NCBI GenBank assembly: GCA_938030905.1 | Contig: CALHIW010000075.1 | Location: forward strand, 1-40,004 | From: Candidatus Methanomethylicia archaeon | GTDB lineage: Archaea > Thermoproteota > Methanomethylicia > CALHIW01 | Length of the DNA: 40,004 nucleotides | Direction: 5' to 3' | Shown: positions 1-8,596 of the stretch, one piece after another | Layout of the letters: every line of letters begins with the position of its first letter | Position numbering within the stretch: position 1 is the first letter of the stretch | Translations under genes and position numbers: made by a program | The notes under the pieces: model-generated | What the model was told of the DNA's origin: nothing | Seen by the model: only the letters and a program-made list of their open reading frames with translations | The model's database searches: none

Positions 1-1050
1 ATATGCTTTTTCATTATTTTTAAAATATGCTCTAATCGGCTCTATTATTTCATTTAAAGCTTTAGCAACAGCGATCTTTAAATCAAGTGGGTGTACTATT
101 CCACTTCTATATGCCTGTTCTAGCTCATTATACGATTTAAATTCCAGTAATCCACCATATTTTGCCTCTCTTTTAATTATTAGTGAATCCATTTTTCTAA
201 ATATTATGTACCTACATATTTCAAGTATAGGATTCGATTCTACTTGTTTTGGAGGACAGTATGCTTTTCTTATCTTGCTCTTAATATCTTCCTCCTCATC
301 ATGAATGTATATGCATGTTTCTGGTTTACTTTTACTCATTTTCGAACTTATTTGAAGATCTATTTGAGCTGATTCATCATACCCCCCCATTTTAGTCGGT
401 CCCTGTAACCCCATAAGGAGGTGATGGCTAACTATAACAGGTTTCCAAAACCCAATTTTAGGACCTATTTCTCTTGCAAGTATATTTACTCTTCGTTGAT
501 CCATTCCAAGTTGACATATATCTACTTTAAGCATAAATATATCAGTTGCCTGCATTATAGGATAAACAAGGAATGAAAATTGTTTAACTTCACTTTCCCT
601 CCTACCCATCACTGTTACACTTCTAATAACTCTATTAATAGTTACATTCCTAGAAATTTTTAAAAAGGTTTCCCAATATTCAGGCATTTCAGCAAGATCG
701 CTAGACCATTTAACTTCAACTTTATTCATATCAACACCACAAGCCCTCCACCCCTCAATGTAGTATTCTCCAGCTTTCCTGATTATATCCATATCACCGC
801 CAAACTTATTATTTAAATACGCAAACCAGTCTGCAATATAAAGTATAAAATGAATATTTGCATCAATAAAGTCTTGAAGCTTAATTGCTCTAAGAAGTCC
901 TGAACCAAGATGTAGAAGCCCCGAGGGCTCAAATCCATCATAAGCTCTAATATTACTTTTAGATGAAAGCAGATGCTTAAGCTCTTTCTCAGTTATTATC
1001 TCTTCTGTAGGCTCTCTCCTTATGAGCTCTATTCTTCTATCAGTATTCAT
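1..1050 (-). CDS. tyrS: Tyrosyl-tRNA synthetase, archaeal type (3' end cut by the window edge)
   Basis: Charges tRNA-Tyr with tyrosine in the cytoplasm. The reading frame is open from ATG at 1050 to base 1, giving 350 codons, so the C-terminus lies outside the window. The class I signatures are visible: HLGSG at residues 47-51 (the HIGH motif) and KMSKSK starting at residue 237. The segment YDGFEPSGLLHLG before the first motif is typical of archaeal/eukaryotic TyrRS. Archaeal TyrRS proteins are usually 310-370 residues, so little is missing. A GGGGTT ribosome-binding site sits just before the ATG, and a TATA-like box lies about 40 bases upstream. The gene diverges from the etf genes. The identification is firm. 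Confidence 0.95.
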   Translation of the reverse strand, partial: MNTDRRIELIRREPTEEIITEKELKHLLSSKSNIRAYDGFEPSGLLHLGSGLLRAIKLQDFIDANIHFILYIADWFAYLNNKFGGDMDIIRKAGEYYIEGWRACGVDMNKVEVKWSSDLAEMPEYWETFLKISRNVTINRVIRSVTVMGRRESEVKQFSFLVYPIMQATDIFMLKVDICQLGMDQRRVNILAREIGPKIGFWKPVIVSHHLLMGLQGPTKMGGYDESAQIDLQISSKMSKSKPETCIYIHDEEEDIKSKIRKAYCPPKQVESNPILEICRYIIFRKMDSLIIKREAKYGGLLEFKSYNELEQAYRSGIVHPLDLKIAVAKALNEIIEPIRAYFKNNEKAY

Positions 1051-1052
1051 CG

Positions 1053-1096
1053 TAACCCCAATAATAGCTACTAGCCGTTCATTAATATATTTTAAT
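1053..1096 (-). promoter_or_regulatory. tyrS promoter and ribosome-binding site
   Basis: On the minus strand an AAAATATATTAA TATA-like box (about 1083-1095) precedes the tyrS ATG, with GGGGTT at 1053-1058 as the Shine-Dalgarno. Spacing implies a short leader of about 13 bases. Confidence 0.5.
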
Positions 1097-1236
1097 GCTA
1101 GCTCTAAGACTTAAACTAGCTTTTAATATATTAAATACCTCAGAATACTTACATTTAGTTTTCCTGATCTTATATGAAGATGGTGAAGCTTAGAGTAGGT
1201 AGATAGTCTGAAATAGCAAGTTTAAGGGTGGTCTTA

Positions 1237-1454
1237 GTGAAGAATATGAGATTTTATAAACTATTTTTATGTACTTTACAAACTCATAAGGGAGATGTAA
1301 TTCTAATTGGAGTTGATGATAATGGTAATGCTATAAGTGTTGATGTTGAAGAGAAACTATTAAGGATTTAATGAGTAAAGTAAAGTTCTCTATTGAACCT
1401 ATAATAATACATAATCAATATTTTAAAATGGTTATCAAGTTAGTATATGTATAG
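1237..1454 (+). pseudogene. Fragment of an AlbA_2 (Schlafen AAA_4-like) putative DNA-binding domain, frameshifted
   Basis: Two abutting short frames together resemble one domain. Frame 1 (GTG 1237, stop 1369-1371) encodes a 44-residue peptide containing THKGDVILIGVDDNGN and ending EEKLLRI. Frame 2 (ATG 1371, stop 1452-1454) continues with SIEPIIIHNQYFKMVIKL. This is the order expected in AlbA_2 domains: a glycine-rich strand (IGVDDNG), a helix, an IEP strand, and a final hydrophobic strand. The N-terminal part of the domain and everything after it are missing, and the two halves are in different frames. I read it as the remnant of a larger protein. A pair of tiny genes is possible but less likely. 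Recognition is from motif pattern only. Confidence 0.4.
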
Positions 1455-1527
1455 TTAATAGCCCAACTTGACAGCACTCCTAAATCCCCGTAAGATTTAT
1501 ATGTTAAAGCTTTATTCCGAAGCAGGG

Positions 1528-2340
1528 GTGCTATTGGTTAGCATTATTGTTCTGGTTAAGCTAGCCATAGATGTTAGTCAGCTTCGAATCGACTCCTCAA
1601 CAGGTAAACCCTATATTGAAGAAGCACCGTTAAAAATAAGCGATATAGATAGAATGGCTATAGAGGAAGCTGTAAGGATCAAGGAGAAACATGGGGGTAG
1701 GATAACGTCAATCTCAGCTTTAACATGGCCCCCATTCACAAAAAGAATATCAGAAGCTGAAATGCCTCTAAGGGAAGTTTTAGCCATGGGTATCGATGAA
1801 GCAATACTTATAGCTGACGAAAAACTCCTACAAGCAGACACGAAAACAACAGCAAGCGTAATCACAGCAGTAATAAAAAAACTCGGAGGAGCAGATCTTA
1901 TCATAGCAGGAGAAGGAACGATAGATGGGTTCTCAGGAGTGGTAGGAGCAAGAGTGGCTGCGGGGCTCAACATACCACTCATCACATACGCTAGAAAAGT
2001 AGAACTAAAAGGAAACATAATAATAGCTGAAAGAGATTTGGAGGACTATATTGAAGCGGTAGAAACAACAATACCAGCGGTAGTAACAGTAACAAGAGAA
2101 ATAAACGTTCCAAGACTGCCAACACTACTTCAAATAAGAATGGCAATAAAGAAACCATTAAGAAAAATAACACTACAAGAAATAGAAGTGGAAGTAGAAC
2201 CAAAAATAAAACCATTTACAATAGAAGGAGTAAAAATAAGAAGAAAAAATATAATGATAGAAGGAAAAACACCTGAAGAACTCACAGAAAACCTAATCAA
2301 AAAACTAGTAGATGAAGGAGTAATAGCTCCGAAAAGGTGA
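1528..2340 (+). CDS. etfB: Electron transfer flavoprotein beta subunit
   Basis: Beta subunit of the soluble heterodimeric flavoprotein that takes electrons from acyl-CoA dehydrogenases. The N-terminus (VSIIVLVKLAIDVSQLRID, then a TGKP turn) matches the ETF-beta opening. The region with LIIAGEGTIDGFSGVVGARV is the conserved nucleotide-binding segment. The frame is open from TTG 1468, but the family normally begins a few residues before the IIVLVK strand. I therefore place the start at GTG 1528. TTG 1534, just after GGGGTG, and ATG 1501 are alternatives. The gene is four bases upstream of etfA and surely co-transcribed. Codon choice becomes strongly A-ending after about 1830. Whether this ETF is bifurcating cannot be decided by eye, and no FixC or FixX lies nearby. 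Confidence 0.9.
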   Translation: MLLVSIIVLVKLAIDVSQLRIDSSTGKPYIEEAPLKISDIDRMAIEEAVRIKEKHGGRITSISALTWPPFTKRISEAEMPLREVLAMGIDEAILIADEKLLQADTKTTASVITAVIKKLGGADLIIAGEGTIDGFSGVVGARVAAGLNIPLITYARKVELKGNIIIAERDLEDYIEAVETTIPAVVTVTREINVPRLPTLLQIRMAIKKPLRKITLQEIEVEVEPKIKPFTIEGVKIRRKNIMIEGKTPEELTENLIKKLVDEGVIAPKR

Positions 2341-2344
2341 AACC

Positions 2345-3289
2345 ATGAAAATACTAACGGTCTCAGACATAAATACAGGGCTAGAACTATTGGGGTTTGC
2401 AGAAAAACTATCAATACTAATTCCACAAGTAAAAACAGAAGCATTAGTAATAGGAGAATATACAGAAGACCAGGCAAAAGAATATATGGTAAGAGGAGCA
2501 GAAAGGGTATACGTAGTAGAAGAAGCGGACATAAAAGACCCAGAAACAACAGCAACAGCAATAATAGAAACATATAACCGAACAAAACCAGACATAATAG
2601 CAATAAGAAGCATAAAAAACACAAAAGAGGCAGCAGCGAGAGCAGCTCAACAACTAGGGATAGGAACAATATCAGATATAGCAAGAATAGAGATGAAAAA
2701 TGAAAAACTAACATTCATAAGAATAATTTTGAGTGGAAAAGTAACAGCATATCAAGAAGTAATAACACCAGCAGTAGTACTTATACCACCAGGAAAATTT
2801 GAACCACCAAAACCAACAGAAAAAGCAGGTCAAATAATAAAAATACCAATAAAAACAGAGAAAAAAATAAAAACAATAAAAATTGAAGGAAAAAAGAAGG
2901 CAGCAGTAAAATTAGAAGAAGCAGAACTAATAGTATCGGTAGGAAGAGGATACAGAACCAAGGAAGACTTACAAATAGCATTCCAGCTAGCAGAAACAAT
3001 AGGAGCGCAAATAGGATGCTCAAGACCAATAGCAGCAGACCTACGCTGGCTTCCCGAAGAACATTGGGTTGGATTGTCTGGTAAGAAAGTTAGGCCGAGA
3101 ATGTATATGGCTACAGGTATTTCAGGTCAGATGCAACATATTGCTGGAATTATGGATGCTGGTATTGTTGTTGCTATTAATAAGGACTCTAATGCTCCTA
3201 TATTTCAATATGCTGATTACGGTGTTGTCGGTGACATCTATAAAATTTTACCTCTACTAACTAAGCGTTTATCAGAAATTTTAAAATAA
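2345..3289 (+). CDS. etfA: Electron transfer flavoprotein alpha subunit
   Basis: FAD-carrying alpha subunit, 314 residues, the usual length. The C-terminal FAD domain is clear: GCSRPIAADLRWLPEE, then VGLSGKKVRPRMYMATGISG, QHIAGIMDAG, VAINKDSNAPIFQYADYGVV and GDIYKILP. The N-terminal half (MKILTVSDINTGLELLGFAEKL) is the ETF alpha/beta domain. The usual GQTGK loop reads GLSGK here. The gene starts four bases after the etfB stop. It is probably the acceptor for the acyl-CoA dehydrogenase at 11127-12338 and the donor to the membrane Fe-S protein at 29489, which is an inference from function. Third codon positions switch abruptly from A-rich to T-rich near 3050, inside the FAD domain. Confidence 0.93.
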   Translation: MKILTVSDINTGLELLGFAEKLSILIPQVKTEALVIGEYTEDQAKEYMVRGAERVYVVEEADIKDPETTATAIIETYNRTKPDIIAIRSIKNTKEAAARAAQQLGIGTISDIARIEMKNEKLTFIRIILSGKVTAYQEVITPAVVLIPPGKFEPPKPTEKAGQIIKIPIKTEKKIKTIKIEGKKKAAVKLEEAELIVSVGRGYRTKEDLQIAFQLAETIGAQIGCSRPIAADLRWLPEEHWVGLSGKKVRPRMYMATGISGQMQHIAGIMDAGIVVAINKDSNAPIFQYADYGVVGDIYKILPLLTKRLSEILK

Positions 3290-3707
3290 CTCATTTAGTT
3301 TTTATGTGGGCAGAATTGATATGAGAGAAATACATTGAATTCCCAACTTTCTTTAGCTGTTTTTATAAGATCCCCCATACCTTAAGGGCAAATAGTTTAT
3401 TAGATAAAATGTAGGCCATCATGGCGTATCCAAATTCACCCGGTAGTTGTTTAGTCAAACTTATAAGTGTGTTTCACTAAGTGCATATGCTTGAAGAGGT
3501 TAGTCTATACTGAGTTTGTAATGCTGTAAATGTACTTACAGTATCCCCTAATTACTCCTTAAGAGAATTTTGAAGGCTATGCTGATAATTCTAACTTATC
3601 AATTTATAGATCATAAATAATATTTAGATTATGTAGCCTTAGATCTATAATTGAGTAAGAAATAAAGAGAAACTTACAGTTACTAATTTATCTTAAAATT
3701 CATTGAT
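3290..3707. other. Intergenic stretch without a recognisable gene
   Basis: About 420 bases between the convergent etfA and thioredoxin-like genes. It is stop-rich in all frames and shows no tRNA, clear repeat or transposase similarity. A short T-run just after etfA could be its terminator. Confidence 0.5.
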
Positions 3708-4067
3708 TTATTTAAGCTCGTTCATTATAGTTGTTTTTATTTCTTCAAAGCTTGGAATACCTATAATCTTATGCTTTCCATTTATTATGAAGACAGGATA
3801 ATTTCTAACTCTATATTTTAATGATTTCCATAATCCATGAGGAGTAGATACATCAATAGCGCTTATCTTAATTTTATCCCCGAAATAGTTAATGAGGCTA
3901 AAAGCTAAATCACATATCCTCATATAACTCTCCCTCACTTCAGCAGGATAGTCTCTAAGTACATTATTAATCATGGAGAGACCGGAGGCAGGAAGTAGTG
4001 GTTGACAATCCTTACAGATAGAGTAGAAGGTAGGAAACATAGTAAGGATCTCCACTTTAACCTGCAA
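3708..4067 (-). CDS. Thioredoxin-fold protein with a CxxC active site
   Basis: Small redox-active or redox-like protein of about 119 residues. A C-K-D-C motif follows the first beta strand (residues 18 and 21 from the proposed start). The later segment RVRNYPVFIINGKHKIIG has the cis-proline strand and turn of thioredoxins and glutaredoxins. There is no signal peptide, so it is probably cytoplasmic. The frame is open from GTG 4079. A strong TATA box at 4097-4104 puts transcription start near 4073, downstream of that GTG. GTGGTGG can serve as ribosome-binding site for TTG 4067, which I prefer. Substrate is unknown. It lies alone between two gene-free stretches. Fold assignment is fairly safe, function is not. 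Confidence 0.7.
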   Translation of the reverse strand: MQVKVEILTMFPTFYSICKDCQPLLPASGLSMINNVLRDYPAEVRESYMRICDLAFSLINYFGDKIKISAIDVSTPHGLWKSLKYRVRNYPVFIINGKHKIIGIPSFEEIKTTIMNELK

Positions 4068-4079
4068 ATTCTCCACCAC

Positions 4080-4599
4080 TCTATCTACTCAGCCCCTTAT
4101 ATAAGCTTATTTAGCCATTATCTACTCTTATATCCATATTAAAACACCACCATTGAGGAATTTCAAACACTAGCTTATATGAGGGTTAATTCTCTGAAAC
4201 AGTTTAGTAAACTAGTAAGGGAAGCAGATGCAGTAAATAATTTATGTAAAAATATTATGAATTAAACACAAAACTCAAGTAACTATTCATCACAATTACT
4301 AATCTCTTCTACAGTTTAGCTATTCATATATTCTCAGACAAGAAACCCTCATGCATATTAACATACTTTTAATTGATAAGCATTCATATAAACATTCTCA
4401 AAATGTTAAAACATTACTTAAGGTTTACTAAAAGATCTAAATTAGTAAAAACATATATCTCTGTCTTTTGCTCTACGAACTCTATATATGAAAGTATATA
4501 GGTTGATAGCCTAGTTATCAAGTACCATCCATCATTAAATCAAGAAGGTTTTCAGAAAGAGTTAAAAGAGGTGTAGTGTTTACTATTTGTGTGTTATAC
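4080..4599. other. Intergenic stretch with a distant TATA-like box
   Basis: It holds the thioredoxin-like promoter at its left end. Around 4481-4500 there is a TATATATG/AAGTATATAGG stretch that may be the promoter of the next gene, leaving a 5' leader of about 70 bases. I looked for a preQ1-type aptamer because the next gene is QueT-like and saw no convincing fold. A 28-codon ORF (4179-4265) has no recognisable similarity and is not called. Confidence 0.4.
4097..4104 (-). promoter_or_regulatory. TATA box of the thioredoxin-like gene
   Basis: TTATATAA, followed on the minus strand by GGGG. About 25-28 bases downstream lies the proposed TTG start, which argues for a very short leader and against the upstream GTG. 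Confidence 0.5.
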
Positions 4600-5112
4600 A
4601 TGGTTAAAGCCTTTAAGTTTGAAGGTAGAGAAATAGCCTATACAAGTGTTTTTGCTGCACTCTATGCTGTAACTGTTATTTCTCTAGCTCCAATAAGCTT
4701 TGGAGTTTATCAGGTAAGGATTGCAGATGCCCTACTACCATTATCCATGATGTTCGGTATGCCTGTAGCTGTTGGAACATGTATAGGATGTCTAGCTGCA
4801 AACTTCTATGGTGGGCTAGGAGTTATAGATGTTATTGGTGGTTCTATTGCAAATCTCGTAGCCTGTACGGTAGCCTACCATATATGTAGAAATAGCTTAA
4901 CACGTAAACGTAGAATTCTAGGATGTTTTATAGAAACAGCTATAATAACAGTTATTGTTGGTGGATATTTATCCTTTATCTTCCATATCCCCATAGAAAT
5001 AGGATTAATCAATATCCTCATCGGCTCACTTGTATCAATTAACATGCTTGGCTACCTTCTATTAGAGGCTCTGCTTAAGAGAGGTTTTAGCCCTAAACAG
5101 AGAATAGAATAG
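4600..5112 (+). CDS. QueT-like integral membrane transporter (queuosine/archaeosine precursor family)
   Basis: Small integral membrane protein of about 170 residues with five to six hydrophobic helices and a basic C-terminus. The N-terminal pattern EIAYTSVFAALYAVTVISLA, then GVYQVRIADALLPL and FGMPVAVGTCIGCLAANFYG, followed by GVIDVIGGSIANLVA, matches the QueT family. Those proteins are proposed substrate-capture or uptake components for 7-deazaguanine precursors such as preQ0 or preQ1. In archaea this would feed archaeosine synthesis. I chose ATG 4600 because the homologous region begins there. GTG 4576 is also in frame but only two bases from a GGTGT motif. No ECF energising subunits are in the window. 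Family assignment is good, substrate is by family only. Confidence 0.75.
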   Translation: MVKAFKFEGREIAYTSVFAALYAVTVISLAPISFGVYQVRIADALLPLSMMFGMPVAVGTCIGCLAANFYGGLGVIDVIGGSIANLVACTVAYHICRNSLTRKRRILGCFIETAIITVIVGGYLSFIFHIPIEIGLINILIGSLVSINMLGYLLLEALLKRGFSPKQRIE

Positions 5113-5333
5113 CATCTCTAATAGTAGAGTATATTTGTTAAGTTGGTTAAGATGCTTCTGTCAACTTAAACTTCTAAATTCTTCTTCACCACTCAGCCTT
5201 TTATAATATCTATCTCTTAGAAATTAATACAATATAAATCAAAAGTAACTCTAGAAATTAGGATTATGTATGTGTTTTATTCAAGTAAGCTACTATATGT
5301 TAAGATCATTTAATGCTAATATATCACGATGTA

Positions 5334-5342
5334 TTTTATAAA
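5334..5342 (+). promoter_or_regulatory. TATA box of the PPAT gene
   Basis: TTTTATAAAG lies about 35 bases before ATG 5375, the usual place for an archaeal TATA box with a very short leader. Confidence 0.5.
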
Positions 5343-5374
5343 GATTAATATTTTAGGTAGTAAACTACTGTTTT

Positions 5375-5854
5375 ATGCCGAAATATACCTATGTATGTTT
5401 GGGTGGTACATTTAATCATCTACATAAAGGACATAGAGTAATGATTGAGACAGCATTTACTATTGGAGACAAGGTATTAATAGGGTTAGCAGATGAACAT
5501 TTAGTAAAAACTAAGGAATACTATAACTTAATTGAGAGTTATGAAGAAAGGAAGAAGAAAATTAGAGATTTCTTAGCAGCTAAAGGATGGTTAGATAGAG
5601 TAGAAATAGTACCAATAAGTGATGCATATGGACCAGCAGTAAGCATACCTGATCTAGATGCTATAATTGTAAGTGAAGAAACAGAAAGAAGAGCTTCAGA
5701 AATAAATGAAATTAGAGAGAAGAAAGGACTTAAAAAACTAGATATAATAGTTATTAAACTAGTTAAAGCAGAGAACAATAAACCGATTTCCTCAACAAGA
5801 ATTAGAAAGGGAGAAATAGATACAGAGGGAAAAATAATTAAACATGTATTCTAA
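5375..5854 (+). CDS. coaD: Phosphopantetheine adenylyltransferase, archaeal type
   Basis: Transfers AMP from ATP to 4'-phosphopantetheine to give dephospho-CoA, the penultimate step of CoA synthesis. The 159-residue length and sequence match the archaeal/eukaryotic PPAT family rather than bacterial CoaD. The nucleotidyltransferase motif GGTFNHLHKGH is at residues 10-20 (HxGH type). The second motif, ISSTRIRKGEID, is near the C-terminus. IGLADEHL and the SIPDLDAIIVSEET strand are also typical. The gene stands alone with its own TATA box. Its product supplies the cofactor used by the acyl-CoA enzymes further on, but that link is metabolic and not an operon. The identification is firm. Confidence 0.93.
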   Translation: MPKYTYVCLGGTFNHLHKGHRVMIETAFTIGDKVLIGLADEHLVKTKEYYNLIESYEERKKKIRDFLAAKGWLDRVEIVPISDAYGPAVSIPDLDAIIVSEETERRASEINEIREKKGLKKLDIIVIKLVKAENNKPISSTRIRKGEIDTEGKIIKHVF

Positions 5855-6021
5855 TTCTGGGCAAGATGGGATAATAGAATATGAGCATCTAATAAGCCTT
5901 AACGAACCAAGTAAACCAGTCACAAAATCTTATTTATAAGCATACTCTAAAATGATCTTCTATATGTTGTAATGCTTTATAGCCTCACAACCAACTCATC
6001 CACTATATCAAGCTTAATAAA

Positions 6022-6800
6022 GAGCTCATCTTTAAACTCTGTATCTTAGGTGTATTATTATGCACGCCATGGTTGTGAAGGCTTTGTAGATTATTGCTAG
6101 CCTTTTTATATCTTATAATTATTCTTCTAAATCTTTTAAGCCATCTATAGAATCTTTAGAAGCAGATTTATCTTCTTGTAAATCTCAACATTGTATGGTT
6201 TAGGATTCCTCCCATTTCTAGAGTTTAAGGTATCTTCGCCTCCACATTCATTGATGATAACCTATCTCTCATAGCTTCAGTATCATATGCTGAGTCTGCA
6301 TATAGTTCTTTTGGAAGCTTTTCTAAGTCCTCCAATAGCTCATTGAACCTCTTAGAATCATACTCATTTCCAGAACCTAAAGCTATGCTTAAAGACATGG
6401 AGTATTCATCTACACATATATGAATCTCTACTCTCCTATGCTTAAAACTATCATACCCTATTATCCCCCCTTAGCTTCTACAGTTGAGCTATCAATACAT
6501 ACCCTACTAAGTCTCTCATATATACTAAAGCCCTAAATATCCTACCCCATAACCCCTACCAGCACTTAAGCCTCCAAGCAGTCTTATAAGAACCATAATG
6601 AATAGACATACCCATCCACCTACACCTAGTAGTCAAGATGTATAGAATGCCACTCATGATAAGTCTATCATTAAATCTAGCTTTACTAACCCCAGTTTTA
6701 GAAGGCAGGAGAGGCTCGATAAAAGTCCACTCTCTATCAGAAAGCTCACGAAACCCCATACCTAAACCTTAAAAAAGCTTAAATAATTTAGAGATGAGTT
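6022..6800. mobile_element. Remnant insertion sequence of IS5 type
   Basis: The dead transposase is flanked by imperfect inverted ends. AGCTCATCTTTAAACTC lies at about 6022-6038. The reverse complement of 6784-6800 reads AACTCATCTCTAAATTA, matching at about 13 of 17 positions. A clear target duplication is not visible, so the boundaries are tentative. The size (about 0.8 kb) fits a small IS5-group element. Confidence 0.4.
6032..6759 (-). pseudogene. Dead IS5-like transposase
   Basis: A decayed DDE transposase. The first 67 codons (6759 down to 6556) are intact and begin MGFRELSDREWTFIEPLLP, the DUF4096 N-terminal domain of IS5-type transposases. The rest survives in shifting frames. VCIDSSTVEAKG carries the first catalytic Asp, followed by EIHICVDEYSMSLSIALGSG. 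LYADSAYDTEAMRDRL carries the second Asp, and FYRWLKRFRRIIIRY marks the C-terminal DDE region. The catalytic Glu codon before RFYRWLK reads TAA (6156-6158). There are also an early stop after EAKIP and at least three frameshifts. The last recognisable piece is FTTMACIIIHLRYRV. It cannot encode an active enzyme. Confidence 0.8.
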
Positions 6801-7421
6801 CAAAGTTTAGAGGTTATTCTAGTAACTATGCTGACTGTTTACCGTAAAAGAGCTTTAAAAAGCCTCATTTTATTCTCTTCTAATAACCCTTAATCACTAA
6901 CTCTTTGTTCTGTGTCTATTGTCCATGTTGATTTATAGTTGGTTAATGATTGACTTACATTTTGCCATTTACGTTTATGAGTTTGATTGAGGCTTATCGC
7001 AGAGACCCTAATGTTCATAGCTTAACCCCACATGATTTGATAAGGAGTTAATATAGCTTAGTTAAGCCTCATAATTAAACCATAAGTAAAACTACACAAA
7101 ATGTTAGTGTGCCATGTAGGGTTGATGTCTTCTCTTTAGGTTTAGAGGGTTTCACTAAACCTTAATATAAGATTTGTAAAATCATGTTGGGTTTATGATT
7201 ACTTTAATGAGAGTGTAATGTGAGGTAAGTCGCATCAAGACTAAATAGTGGAAGACTACACATCTCCTCATACATAAACTGAATTGTTAAACCACTAATC
7301 GAATCATGTTACAAACGATAGGCATAAACTAAATATAAGCAAATAATTAGTTAGCCTATAGAGTTTTTGATTTAGCATAAAAGAATATAAGTAGTGTATA
7401 AAATCTTAGATTGTGGTTTTA
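6801..7421. other. Gene-free stretch ending in the thiolase promoter
   Basis: About 600 bases with no convincing ORF, tRNA or repeat. The right end carries GTATAAAATC at about 7396-7405, a good TATA box about 22 bases before ATG 7422. Thiolase mRNA is probably nearly leaderless. Confidence 0.5.
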
Positions 7422-8591
7422 ATGTTTAGACGTGTTGCGATTATCGGCATTGGGCATTCAAAGTTTGGAGTTAGACAAGATGTAAATGTTAATGAGCTTG
7501 CATTTGAATCTATTAAGCCTGCAATAGAGGATGCTGGAGTTGACAAAAGAGATATTGAACTTATGGTTTTAGGATCTGTTGGAGTCTGGTATGAGGAGCC
7601 GTTACCAGTAGTAAGTATAGCTGAGTATTGTGGTTTATCAGGTGTAGGTTTACTTAGAACCGAAGCCGCTTGTGCAACTGGTAGTGCTGCATTTTTTACT
7701 GCGTATTCCGCTATTGCAAGTGGTCAGATTGATGTAGCTCTTGTTGTTGGTGTTGAGAAAATGAGGGAAGTTGATACTCTAACTGCTATTGAACTTATGG
7801 GTAGAGCTGGATGTTACCTATGGGAATTCCATAACTTTGGTATAACGTTTCCAGCATACTATGCACTACATGCAACCGCCCATATGGCTAAATATGGAAC
7901 AACAGAAGAGGATTTAGCACTAATAGCTGTTAAAAACCATAAATACGCAGCTATGAATCCTAATGCTCAATTTAGGAAGCCCATTACCATAAATGATGTT
8001 TTATCATCAATGGTTATTGCTTGGCCTCTTAAACTCTATGATTGCTGTCCTATAACTGATGGCTCCGCCACTATTATATTAGCATCAGAGAATAAGGTTA
8101 GAGAGTTTAAGGTAGATACTCCAATATGGGTTGCTGGAATTGGATATTCATCAGATACTGTAAATCTAAGTAAGAGATCTAGTTACGTTGGGCTATATCC
8201 TACAGTTAGAGCATCCCAAATGGCTTATAGAATGGCTAATATTGAACCGAAAGATGTAGAGCTAGCAAACGTTCATGATTGCTTTACAATAGCTGAACTG
8301 ATGGCCTATGAGGATCTTGGATTCTGTAGGAAGGGTGAGGGTGTAAAGCTAATTAGGGATGGGGAGGTTGAAGTTGATGGTAAAATACCAGTAAATGTTG
8401 ATGGAGGACTTAAGGCAAAAGGCCATCCGATAGGTGCAACAGGTATTTCAATGATTGCTGAATTAGCAAAGCAATTAAGAGGGGAAGCTATTGAAAGATC
8501 AAGACAAGTAGCATTTAGGAAGTATATAGCCCTAGCTCATAATGTCGGTGGAACTGGGCATTACTGCTATGTGACTATATTGAAGAGGTAG
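7422..8591 (+). CDS. Acetyl-CoA acetyltransferase / thiolase, archaeal SCP2-type
   Basis: Condenses or cleaves 3-ketoacyl-CoA. In this setting it would cleave acetoacetyl-CoA with CoA to two acetyl-CoA. About 389 residues. The catalytic Cys is in EAACATGSAA (Cys84 from ATG 7422). The catalytic His is in GGLKAKGHPIGATG (His335). The second cysteine loop of classical thiolases is replaced by HNVGGTGHYCYV, as in archaeal SCP2-like thiolases. The frame is open from GTG 7413, but ATG 7422 (MFRRVAIIGIG) sits right at the expected transcription start. It is six bases from the DUF35 partner gene. In many archaea this pair works with HMG-CoA synthase in the mevalonate pathway. That gene is absent here and beta-oxidation genes follow, so either role is possible. 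Confidence 0.9.
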   Translation: MFRRVAIIGIGHSKFGVRQDVNVNELAFESIKPAIEDAGVDKRDIELMVLGSVGVWYEEPLPVVSIAEYCGLSGVGLLRTEAACATGSAAFFTAYSAIASGQIDVALVVGVEKMREVDTLTAIELMGRAGCYLWEFHNFGITFPAYYALHATAHMAKYGTTEEDLALIAVKNHKYAAMNPNAQFRKPITINDVLSSMVIAWPLKLYDCCPITDGSATIILASENKVREFKVDTPIWVAGIGYSSDTVNLSKRSSYVGLYPTVRASQMAYRMANIEPKDVELANVHDCFTIAELMAYEDLGFCRKGEGVKLIRDGEVEVDGKIPVNVDGGLKAKGHPIGATGISMIAELAKQLRGEAIERSRQVAFRKYIALAHNVGGTGHYCYVTILKR

Positions 8592-8596
8592 CTGCC

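Noticed and set aside
1575..1600. A TTCGAATCGACTCC string resembling a tRNA T-loop
   Set aside because: It lies inside etfB, in conserved coding sequence, and no acceptor, D or anticodon stems can be formed around it.
1991..3029. Several long minus-strand ORFs opposite etfB and etfA, rich in Leu and Phe
   Set aside because: They arise because the sense strand is so A-rich that stops are rare in the antisense frames. Their translations are low-complexity, and the ETF proteins on the plus strand are unmistakable.
4179..4265. 28-codon ORF between the thioredoxin-like and QueT genes
   Set aside because: Too short, with no recognisable motif, ribosome-binding site or neighbour context. It is expected by chance in AT-rich sequence.
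4525..4599. Possible preQ1-type riboswitch in the leader of the QueT-like gene
   Set aside because: The leader is AT-rich and I could not draw the required stem and A-rich tail pseudoknot. Such riboswitches are not generally known in archaea.
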